In this document: positions 1 to 5,295 of the stretch, piece by piece
Position numbering within the stretch: position 1 is the stretch's first letter
Layout: each line of letters opens with the position of its first letter
Source: CAZWCX01 sp964632945
Lineage (GTDB): Bacteria > Planctomycetota > MHYJ01 > WSZJ01 > CAZWCX01
Direction: 5' to 3'
Length of the DNA: 6,342 bases
Assembly: GCA_964632945.1 (NCBI GenBank)
Contig: CAZWCX010000226.1
Coordinates: 1 to 6,342, forward strand
The notes under the pieces: model-generated
Told to the model about the DNA's origin: nothing
What the model saw: the letters and a program-made list of their open reading frames with translations, nothing else
Databases searched by the model: none
Position numbers and translations under genes: made by a program

Positions 1-358
1 GTGCGCGGCCCGGGGGGGGGGCTCCGGTTTTTGTCTCAGGGCCCAGGTTTTTGTTTTCGGGGGGTCGTAACTCCACGTGTGGTGGGCCCTCCCCCCCCCC
101 CCCCCCCCATCAAATCTTCCCCGATGGTCCGCGGCGGTGCGAGCTGCTCTTGGCAGCGCGACGATATCCGCTTCTGCGCAAAGAGTTGCGGCGAATCTCC
201 GGGGCGGGCGCGCGTTCGCGGCGCCGGCGAATCCGCGCTTGCGCCGGTGCGCGGCATCCATAGAATCCGAGGTTGGCGGCTGCACCCGGATCCCGGCGTC
301 GGGGCCAAGGGTGCGGATCGACGGCGCCCTCGGACCGAGGAGTGGAGCGGAACCGATC
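1..358. other. Region without a convincing gene, upstream of the capsid genes
   Basis: Open frames cross this stretch on both strands, but their translations are arginine/proline-rich low-complexity sequence of the kind high-GC DNA gives by chance. None has a good ribosome binding site or a recognisable motif. The first 110 bases contain a G run, a C run and a short inverted repeat, listed separately. The last 30 bases (from about 329) share a short match with the leader of the intact capsid gene (from about 710). I see no clear promoter. Confidence 0.6.
12..108. repeat. Homopolymer tracts G10 and C18 with a nearby inverted repeat
   Basis: Positions 12-21 are ten consecutive G and 91-108 are eighteen consecutive C. 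Between them, AGGGCCCA (38-45) and TGGGCCCT (83-90) are perfect 8-base inverted repeats with a 37-base loop, and GGTTTTTGT occurs twice (26-34 and 46-54). The tracts could pair in a folded strand. They may be genuine unstable simple repeats, or an assembly or sequencing artefact near a contig end. The sequence alone cannot decide. Confidence 0.6.
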
Positions 359-643
359 ATGACCCTGCCGACCGCGGCGAGCAGCGAAGCCCAGTGTCGG
401 ACCGGTCCGACCGGGGATGAGATCGGGATCCAGGTGCGTGCGTTGGGTTTCGAGCTCGCGCGCAAATTGGGCGAGCAGGTGATCCGGCCGAGCGGCGCGG
501 CGCCGAACGGGAGCGGACCCGGCGCGACGTTCACGGGGGCACCGCTGATCGGCGCGGGCAACGGGGCGGCGGGCGGCGCGGCGCCGACGGTGGCGGACTT
601 CGCCGAGCTGCTGTCGCGGGTCACCGCCGCCGAACCCGGATGA
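359..643 (+). pseudogene. Truncated, internally deleted copy of the major capsid protein gene
   Basis: This ORF of 94 residues begins with MTLPTAA, the same seven residues as the intact capsid protein at 744, then jumps to a segment matching capsid residues from about 102 to 175. Over 71 aligned residues I count about 50 identities, including RKLGEQVI, GATFTGA, GAGNGAA and GAAPTVAD. The region between (the N-terminal arm and E-loop of the HK97 fold) and everything after the first part of the P-domain are missing, so it could not fold as a normal capsid subunit. The leader is partly shared with the intact gene (CTCGGACCGA at 329-338 and 710-719), but the purine-rich ribosome binding site is weaker: GAGCGGAA instead of GAGAGGAAG. 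Several changes replace Trp, Phe or Gln by Gly or Pro, which suggests relaxed selection. It is most likely a remnant of a duplication. A short functional protein is possible but unsupported. The frame stays open upstream to 77, but that extension looks non-coding. Confidence 0.7.
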
Positions 644-733
644 CCGCCCGGGCGCGGAACGGCGGGTGCTTGCAAGAATCCGACGTCCGGCGCTGCGGGC
701 GACCCGGACCTCGGACCGACGATGCATTGGCGA

Positions 734-737
734 GAGG
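734..737 (+). promoter_or_regulatory. Ribosome binding site of the capsid gene
   Basis: GAGG inside GAGAGGAAG (732-740) lies 6 bases before the ATG at 744. It fixes the start there, in preference to the longer open frame beginning at 666, whose extra 26 residues have no match in the truncated copy upstream. Confidence 0.75.
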
Positions 738-743
738 AAGATC

Positions 744-1694
744 ATGACCCTCCCAACCGCGGCGACGATCAACAATCTATCGCGCAACCCGGTCGCGACC
801 GAGTACCTGCCGGGGGGGCTGGTCGATCAGTTCATCCGGAAGATCGTCAAGGTGGCCTACCGGCATCCGGGCGGCCAGATCTTCTTCAACCGCAAGAACA
901 CGGGGCCGACCCCCGCCGCCTACAGTGCGGGGGGGACGTTGACGGCCGCGGCGTACGAATCGACCAAGCAGACGATCTCGTTGCAGCGCATCGGCGCGCA
1001 GCTCGAGATCGACATCGCGGACGCGCTGTCGAGCACGGACGCCGGGGACCAGGTCGAGCTCCAGGTGCGGGCGCTGCGGTGCGAGATCCTGCGTAAGCTG
1101 GGCGAGCAGGTGATCCAGGGGAGCGGCACGCCGCCGAACTGGAGCGGGTTCGGGGCGACGTTCACGGGGGCGCAGTTGGTCGGCGCGGGCAACGGGGCGG
1201 CGAACGGCGCCGCGCCGACGGTGGCGGACATCGCCAAGCTGCTGTCGCTGGTGACCGCCAGCGACGGTTCGACGGGGGCGGGGGCGGACTGCCTGGTGGG
1301 GAGCCCGAAGTCGGAGCGGTTCGTGGCGAACTTGCTGGCGACGGCGGGGGAGACGCCGATGTACGTCTGGGACCGCGATCTCGAGGTGAAGGTCTTGCAT
1401 TTCCGGGGCAAGCCTCTCTACATTGGACAGGTGCCGGAGAACGAGACCAAGGGGGCCGGGTCGAACCTGTCGTCGATCTACGCGGTGAAGCTGTACGGGA
1501 TGACGGGCGTGCGCATCGTCTACTCGGCGCTGGGGGGCGTGGCGGACGAGAATGGGATCATGGCGTACGTGATCCCGGACCAGCTCGGGATCGGCAAGCG
1601 CGGGGCGGGCGCGCTGGTGTACGGGAACCTGATGTACCCGGAAGTGGCGTCCGGCGCGCGGCTGGACGGCTGCGACTACAGCGGGCTGATCTGA
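744..1694 (+). CDS. Probable HK97-fold phage major capsid protein
   Basis: The product (316 residues) is read as the main shell protein of a tailed-phage head. The order of elements fits the HK97 fold: an N-terminal arm, a beta-rich E-loop-like stretch (about residues 45-85, with FFNRKNTG and SLQRIGAQLEIDIADAL), a long amphipathic spine helix (about 102-124, DQVELQVRALRCEILRKLGE), then an alternating alpha/beta P-domain and A-domain ending in KLYGMTGVRIVYSALGG (from residue 249). The length is typical of capsid proteins without a long scaffold or protease-cleaved delta domain, and no such domain is visible at the N-terminus. The call rests on this pattern and on the tail-fibre-like gene downstream, not on a database match. 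An encapsulin, which shares the fold, is an alternative, but the phage-type neighbours and the lack of a cargo enzyme argue against it. Nearly all third codon positions are G or C. A damaged copy lies immediately upstream, and the next gene starts 57 bases after the stop. Confidence 0.75.
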   Translation: MTLPTAATINNLSRNPVATEYLPGGLVDQFIRKIVKVAYRHPGGQIFFNRKNTGPTPAAYSAGGTLTAAAYESTKQTISLQRIGAQLEIDIADALSSTDAGDQVELQVRALRCEILRKLGEQVIQGSGTPPNWSGFGATFTGAQLVGAGNGAANGAAPTVADIAKLLSLVTASDGSTGAGADCLVGSPKSERFVANLLATAGETPMYVWDRDLEVKVLHFRGKPLYIGQVPENETKGAGSNLSSIYAVKLYGMTGVRIVYSALGGVADENGIMAYVIPDQLGIGKRGAGALVYGNLMYPEVASGARLDGCDYSGLI

Positions 1695-1739
1695 TCGGCG
1701 GGCGGCGGTGCGGACGGGATCAAGGGCGGCGAGGGCAGC

Positions 1740-1744
1740 GAGGG
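1740..1744 (+). promoter_or_regulatory. Candidate ribosome binding site of the 414-residue protein
   Basis: GAGGG lies 7 bases before the ATG at 1752. It sits in a short imperfect tandem repeat: GAGGGC occurs at 1731-1736 and 1740-1745. It supports 1752 as the start. An in-frame ATG at 2232, preceded by AGGGGCAG, is a possible internal alternative that would drop the virion-like N-terminus. Confidence 0.5.
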
Positions 1745-1751
1745 CGGGACG

Positions 1752-2996
1752 ATGACGACATTCTCCAGCCAGCTCGGCAGCAGCGGGCCGACGCAGCAGA
1801 AGGGGCTCGAGGGGGTGCAGCGGGTGCAAGCGCCGACGCCGACGCAGGTGCAGGACGCGACGATGGTGCAGGTGGCGGCGGGAGGCGGACTGCCGCAAGG
1901 CATGGGGAGGAGGGTGCCGGGGGTTACGGAGCCCGTAGGGTCAGCGCAATGGGCGCCATTCGCAGAGCTTGGTACCCTGTTGCCCGCGGGTGCGGTGATT
2001 CTGCCAGCAACCGTGGGACAGTTGTCTGCACACGACACACAGCCGCCGGGTATTCCAATCCGCGCGGTCGACTCCCTACCGATGTCACCACGGGATCGAT
2101 TCGAACCGCTTCCCGGCTGGCACGTGTTGCCCCCGACATTCGGAGCACTGCCATCGAGCGCGCACTTCCGGAAATCGCCTGGGATCAGCAGCGGGGCTGG
2201 GGGGCTCCGCTGGGGAGGCCAGGGGCAGTTAATGCCGATCGGCCTTCCGCCGATCATTCCCATCGCCGCTGGGCCTCAACCTCAAGGTGGTGGTGGAGGC
2301 GGCGGTGGTCCGATCGCGCCGGGACCCGCGAATCCTCCGGGCGAAACAACCTCGAAGATAGACGATCGACTCGAAGGCTGGGGACCGTGTGCCTTGTCCG
2401 AGAATGGCAGGGATGCATGCGATAACATTTCTCTCGATGAACTGTTTGCGCGCTTGGTCCGGGGCACATTTGGCCGATTCGAACTCTGTTGCTTGATCTG
2501 GAAGCTCGCACCGAAAGGGGATCCGCGGCTCGATCTGGCACCTTATGTTGACGCTCCAAAGCTCGAGCCGGATGAGACCGGGGGTGAGCCTCCACCTCCC
2601 TATCCACCGGATGGCGGCGTCGAGTACGGACCGGCGGCGGGAATGCGCTGGGCTAGAGAGTTTCTACTCCCCGGAGGCGTTGCGTGGATGTTGGATCCTT
2701 GCGTGTGGAAGGTCTGCCTCGCGGTAGGTAATATGTCCAGCGAGCACCAGCGGCGGTTTGCGAGGAACAACCACTACAACGGATCCGCATTGGCCCCTCC
2801 TGCGACTGGGGTCGGGCTCTATCCGATCGCCATCGTCTGCATTTGGTACGATGTGTGCAATGATCGGCTCATCGGCGTCAACACCGAAGGACACGCCAAG
2901 GATGCGGAAGTGGCGGAAATGGCACGCCGGGTTGAGCTCGAACGAAGGCATAGGGAAAATGAAGGCAGACGGCAAGGGGGAAGGATTCCCTACTGA
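1752..2996 (+). CDS. Unknown 414-residue protein, compositionally chimeric, Cys-rich C-terminal half
   Basis: I do not recognise a family. Residues 1-57 are Gln/Gly/Thr-rich, and I count 52 of 57 codons ending in G or C, like the capsid gene. From residue 58 (position 1923) the count drops to 34 of the next 56, and the style stays mixed to the end. Residues 58-200 are Pro/Gly-rich with hydrophobic patches and include a run of eight glycines (179-186), probably a flexible linker. Residues 205-414 look globular: C213, C223, C246, C247, C317, C322, C363 and C369 are the only cysteines, an even number that suggests disulfides or metal binding. A second Pro-rich spacer (EPPPPYPPDGG) lies at about 279-289. 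The tail (386-408) is a charged Glu/Arg helix. There is no signal peptide or membrane segment. It lies directly after the capsid gene and 22 bases before an exported propeller protein. It may be a fusion of a broken virion gene with inserted cargo. A virion-displayed or effector role is only speculation. Confidence 0.6.
   Translation: MTTFSSQLGSSGPTQQKGLEGVQRVQAPTPTQVQDATMVQVAAGGGLPQGMGRRVPGVTEPVGSAQWAPFAELGTLLPAGAVILPATVGQLSAHDTQPPGIPIRAVDSLPMSPRDRFEPLPGWHVLPPTFGALPSSAHFRKSPGISSGAGGLRWGGQGQLMPIGLPPIIPIAAGPQPQGGGGGGGGPIAPGPANPPGETTSKIDDRLEGWGPCALSENGRDACDNISLDELFARLVRGTFGRFELCCLIWKLAPKGDPRLDLAPYVDAPKLEPDETGGEPPPPYPPDGGVEYGPAAGMRWAREFLLPGGVAWMLDPCVWKVCLAVGNMSSEHQRRFARNNHYNGSALAPPATGVGLYPIAIVCIWYDVCNDRLIGVNTEGHAKDAEVAEMARRVELERRHRENEGRRQGGRIPY
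2286..2309 (+). repeat. In-frame glycine codon run
   Basis: Eight consecutive GGN codons (mostly GGT) encode residues 179-186 of the 414-residue protein, between the Pro-rich middle and the Cys-containing half. Repeats of this kind can change in length without shifting frame. Here it most likely acts as a flexible linker. Confidence 0.7.
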
Positions 2997-3005
2997 CTTC
3001 GCCCC

Positions 3006-3013
3006 GGGAGGAA
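3006..3013 (+). promoter_or_regulatory. Ribosome binding site of the propeller-like protein
   Basis: GGGAGGAA lies 5 bases before the ATG at 3019 and is one of the strongest such sites in the window. It selects this start over the longer open frame that begins at 2758 inside the previous gene, and it places the export signal at the N-terminus. Confidence 0.8.
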
Positions 3014-3018
3014 CAGCA

Positions 3019-4182
3019 ATGGACCACATCGTAGACCATTCCGGAAAGCGGCCTCCATTTCCCTTATCGACCCGAGCCCACCGAATCCCAACCCTACTTG
3101 CCCTGCTCTGGTGCCTCCAGATCGGTCTTGCATTTCACCAACCGGTCCATGGCGAGGTTCCCGGATCCGATGAGGACCATTTGAATCTTTTTCGCAACGC
3201 GGGAATCACATGCTCTGCATGGGACCCGAAAAGCGGAGACTGGTTGATCGGAGTTTGGGAATCGGGTGTGTTCAGGTTCGATCCGGCACAAGGCACGTGC
3301 ACGCCAATCCCCCTGCCGGACGTCGATGGAGGGCGACGAATCTACGCCCTGGCTGCGTCCAACCCGGGCGTAATCGCCATGTTGGACTGGTATCCGGCCA
3401 TCACGGTGTTCGATCCCGAGAGCGGTGTGGTGCTCGACACTCGCGTGCCAAATCAAGCACCGGGACCGTTCGAAGAGTCTGACTGGCCCAAGTCCATCGC
3501 GCACTATGCTCGGGAGGAGATGCGGGTCCCGATCCGCCATGACACCTACGACTGTATCGAACTTCCGCGCCTTCGCGCCCTGTCCCTCACGTATGTGGTG
3601 GACCAAGGTAGCTTTGGCGGTCACCAGATGTGGGGCGTAGGCGCGCGGAACTGGAGCATGTGGATCCGCGGAACAATGAATCGCCTGCTCTTGAACGTTC
3701 CGCCTTCATTGTGCGTACTGCCCGGAAGAGGATTCGAAGCATCCGGCGGCCACGCGGTCCTGTATGCCAACGAATTCGGCATCGGAATATGGCAACCTCA
3801 TCGTGACATACCCTATTCGCCTCAATTCTTTGTAGAGCATGTCCGTCCGGTGCCCGCCGACGTAGTCATCAGCGCCATCGCTCGCAGCCGCGATGGGAAG
3901 CGCGACCTGGTGGGGACATCGGATGGTCGAGTGGCGATCGGTTGGAGTAGAGGCCAATACTTCGACCTATTCCATGCGAACTCGCCGATTACGGGCATCG
4001 CAGCCGGCGACTCCCAAGAGGTTTGGGCCATCGCAAGCGGCGGCCTATTGCACTGGGTCCGGACCACCGGGCCGCGGGTGGAGGCGGTCGCCTCGTATGA
4101 CCGAGGTCGTGGCTGCATCACGAGAACGCAATCTTCGCCAGGGGTCCTCCGCGCGGTGCAAAGCGAGGATCCCAGTTGGTAA
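3019..4182 (+). CDS. Probable exported beta-propeller-like protein
   Basis: The product (387 residues) has a basic N-terminus (KRPPFPLSTRAHR), a hydrophobic core at about residues 23-39, and a possible cleavage site near HG-EVPG (residue 45). It would therefore be exported across the inner membrane. C32 does not sit in a convincing lipobox. The mature part is beta-rich with repeating blade-like units: ITCSAWDPKSGDWLIGVWE and IYALAASNPGVIAML-ITVFDPESG near the N-terminus (about 62-140), and VISAIARSRDGKRDLVGTSDGR and ITGIAAGDSQEVWAIASGG near the C-terminus. These resemble WD40, NHL or regulator-type propeller blades, but none matches a named family well by eye. No catalytic motif is visible. 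A propeller would most likely bind a protein or glycan. It starts 22 bases after the 414-residue gene, so the two are probably co-transcribed and may work together. Third-position composition is mixed, unlike the virion genes on either side, which suggests a different origin. An exported propeller is unusual inside a capsid-tail cluster. A bacterial surface or periplasmic protein carried as cargo is the simplest reading. Confidence 0.6.
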   Translation: MDHIVDHSGKRPPFPLSTRAHRIPTLLALLWCLQIGLAFHQPVHGEVPGSDEDHLNLFRNAGITCSAWDPKSGDWLIGVWESGVFRFDPAQGTCTPIPLPDVDGGRRIYALAASNPGVIAMLDWYPAITVFDPESGVVLDTRVPNQAPGPFEESDWPKSIAHYAREEMRVPIRHDTYDCIELPRLRALSLTYVVDQGSFGGHQMWGVGARNWSMWIRGTMNRLLLNVPPSLCVLPGRGFEASGGHAVLYANEFGIGIWQPHRDIPYSPQFFVEHVRPVPADVVISAIARSRDGKRDLVGTSDGRVAIGWSRGQYFDLFHANSPITGIAAGDSQEVWAIASGGLLHWVRTTGPRVEAVASYDRGRGCITRTQSSPGVLRAVQSEDPSW

Positions 4183-4303
4183 GGTCCGTGCATCTCTTCG
4201 TGGCGGCGACGATGCGCGCCTGCATCCATCGTCGAGGTCTGCAAGCCGGCAGCGGGTTGAGCGACGAATCCCTTTTCCGACGACCGAGAAGAAGCGACGT
4301 GTG

Positions 4304-4369
4304 ATGTTCGACCATGAGGTCTCCGTCTCGAACGACCCGCCGCGACCGGCTCCAGCGGCGGGCGGCTGA
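4304..4369 (+). CDS. Possible 21-residue small ORF
   Basis: ATG at 4304 opens 21 codons that mostly end in G or C, and stops with TGA at 4367-4369. The stop overlaps the end of the left arm and the loop of an inverted repeat (4361-4377). The peptide starts MFDHEVSVSNDPPRP and has no recognisable motif. The ribosome binding site is weak (GAAGAAG, about 9-15 bases upstream). It could be a leader peptide, since its end lies within two competing stem-loops, or it could be chance. Confidence 0.15.
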   Translation: MFDHEVSVSNDPPRPAPAAGG

Positions 4370-4377
4370 AAGCCGCC
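4336..4377 (+). terminator. Two overlapping stem-loops, possible terminator or attenuator
   Basis: CCCGCCGC (4336-4343) pairs perfectly with GCGGCGGG (4355-4362) across an 11-base loop, and GGCGGCT (4361-4367) pairs perfectly with AGCCGCC (4371-4377) across a GAA loop. The stems share bases 4361-4362, so both cannot form fully at once. Neither is followed by a T-run, so a classical intrinsic terminator is not supported. The position, about 150 bases after the propeller gene and before the tail genes, would suit transcription control. Confidence 0.35.
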
Positions 4378-4628
4378 TCAGGCAGCTCCGGTGGAGTCCG
4401 CTTCGTGCAACCTACACTCGTCGCGAGCAACTGCCTCGCCGTGCGCTCCAGACGAGTTCTTCTCGGGCGATCAGCCCCAAACCGAATCCATGTGCATTCC
4501 ATCTTGCGTGGCCTACACCCAGGCACTCACGATATCCAATTCTCCGCTGCACCCCGGTGTACCGCACGAGGATGCGTTCTTCCCGGACTCCGTGCCCAGG
4601 ACCCCAGACTTCGCGGGCGACGCGCCGC

Positions 4629-4876
4629 GGCACCGCGCTCCCGCACTCGCTCGAGCCGTACCGCCCGCTGGAGTTTCGCCCGAACCGGCTCGCTTCGCAA
4701 GCTTCTCCCCGAAGCGCGCCACCCATGATTCCGACCCCGCGTACGCCGCCCTGCTCCACCGCCTTCTCCACGACCTCGCCGATCTCCCCGTCTCGGCCGT
4801 CGGCGGCGGCGGCCGCGCGCCGGCGGCGGGCGAGGCGCAGGCGAACAAGGTCATCCGCGCGCTGTCATTCACGTAG
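4629..4876 (+). pseudogene. Frame-broken small gene before the tail cluster
   Basis: Two adjacent stretches look coding in different frames. At about 4629-4692, in the frame of the 4893 gene, codons nearly all end in G or C and give TALPHSLEPYRPLEFRPNRL. From about 4730 to the TAG at 4874-4876, in another frame, codons again nearly all end in G or C and give DPAYAALLHRLLHDLADLPV, then a Gly/Ala linker and QANKVIRALSFT. The second stretch has no good in-frame start nearby. The ATG at 4725 is out of frame with it, and removing one base between that ATG and GAC would join them as M-x-SDPAYAALL. Either an upstream gene was shifted, or a short gene of about 50 residues lost its start frame. A longer intact reading from ATG 4490 (128 residues) exists, but its first two thirds look non-coding. 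The stop is 16 bases before the next gene, so translational coupling is likely. A sequencing error would produce the same picture. Confidence 0.4.
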
Positions 4877-4882
4877 CAGGTC

Positions 4883-4886
4883 GAGG
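4883..4886 (+). promoter_or_regulatory. Ribosome binding site of the 133-residue protein
   Basis: GAGG within TCGAGGCGATCC lies 6 bases before the ATG at 4893. It selects this start over the long open frame that extends back to 4314, whose upstream translation is low-complexity Arg/Ser/Pro sequence. Confidence 0.65.
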
Positions 4887-4892
4887 CGATCC

Positions 4893-5294
4893 ATGGCAGC
4901 CAACACGGTGCCGGTCTTCGTGGAAGCGCCCAAGGGCGCGGTGGTTCAGGTTTCCACGGCCAATCCGAACCGCGACGGCACCGGAACCCTCGGCACCCTC
5001 GCGACCGGCGTCGCCGACGGCAAGATCCTCGAGGGGGTGCGCGTCGTCGCCACCGGCACCACGACCGCCGGGGTCGTGCGCCTGTTCCTCTCCACCGACG
5101 GCGGCGCCACCAAGCGGCTCCTCATGGAAATCCTGGTCTCCGCGGTCACCCCCAGCGCCAGCGTCGAGGTCTTTTCCGCCGAGCGGATCTTCTCGCGGCC
5201 GCTCATCCTCCAGGACGCCGGCGCCATCGTCTACGCCTCGACCCAGAACGCCGAGACGTTCAACGTCTTCACGCTCGGCGAGGGGGATTTCTAG
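4893..5294 (+). CDS. Small phage-type beta-rich structural protein
   Basis: The product (133 residues) is predicted to be nearly all beta strand. It carries a pattern I recall from small conserved proteins next to phage and prophage tail genes: ANPNRDGTGTLGTLATG, then GVRVVATGTTTAGVVRLFLS, EILVSAVTPSASVEVF, and a C-terminal YASTQNAETFNVFTLGEGDF. Members of this group are usually annotated as hypothetical. Their position beside tail-fibre genes points to a virion surface or baseplate-associated part, but I know of no assigned reaction or binding partner. There is no signal peptide or membrane segment, and third codon positions are almost all G or C. The next gene starts one base after the stop, indicating one transcript and probable coupling. 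The resemblance is from memory, not a search. Confidence 0.65.
   Translation: MAANTVPVFVEAPKGAVVQVSTANPNRDGTGTLGTLATGVADGKILEGVRVVATGTTTAGVVRLFLSTDGGATKRLLMEILVSAVTPSASVEVFSAERIFSRPLILQDAGAIVYASTQNAETFNVFTLGEGDF
5280..5286 (+). promoter_or_regulatory. Ribosome binding site of the tail-fibre-like protein, inside the previous gene
   Basis: GAGGGGG encodes the Gly-Glu-Gly end of the upstream protein and lies 9 bases before the ATG at 5296. The overlap of this site with the upstream coding sequence, plus the 1-base gap between stop and start, suggests coupled translation. Confidence 0.6.
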
Positions 5295-5295
5295 C

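Larger units (their letters stand above)
4183..4724. other. Region with no clear gene between the cargo pair and the tail genes
   Basis: Several frames are open, but their translations are Ser/Arg/Pro-rich and third-position bias moves between frames. No start has a good ribosome binding site. From about 4629 a coding-like stretch with almost all G/C third positions appears (see the frame-broken gene). A 21-codon ORF at 4304-4369 and two overlapping inverted repeats at 4336-4377 are the only other structures seen. No promoter with clear -35 and -10 boxes was found. Confidence 0.5.

Noticed and set aside
666..743. Longer N-terminus for the capsid protein
   Set aside because: There is a strong ribosome binding site before 744, and MTLPTAA is shared as the start in both copies. 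The extra residues are Arg-rich and unshared.
110..787. Antisense ORF of 225 residues over the capsid remnant
   Set aside because: It is Arg/Pro-rich, with no motif and no ribosome binding site, and lies opposite a sequence with clear + strand homology.
744..1694. Encapsulin nanocompartment shell
   Set aside because: It shares the fold, but the neighbours are fibre-like phage genes, no cargo enzyme with a targeting tail is seen, and a capsid duplicate lies alongside.
777..1898. Long antisense ORF (373 residues) over the capsid gene
   Set aside because: It mirrors the G/C-ending codons of the + strand gene. The product is Arg/His-rich low complexity, and the + strand gene has a clear domain pattern and ribosome binding site.
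2742..2800. HNH-type nuclease motif around the His/Asn-rich segment of the 414-residue protein
   Set aside because: The spacing and residues around EHQRRFARNNHYNG do not fit a known HNH or His-Me finger pattern.
2758..3018. N-terminal extension of the propeller-like protein
   Set aside because: It overlaps the end of the 414-residue gene, and a strong ribosome binding site precedes 3019, followed directly by an export signal.
4314..4892. N-terminal extension of the 133-residue protein
   Set aside because: It is low-complexity Arg/Ser/Pro sequence with no good start site. The family's usual start fits 4893.
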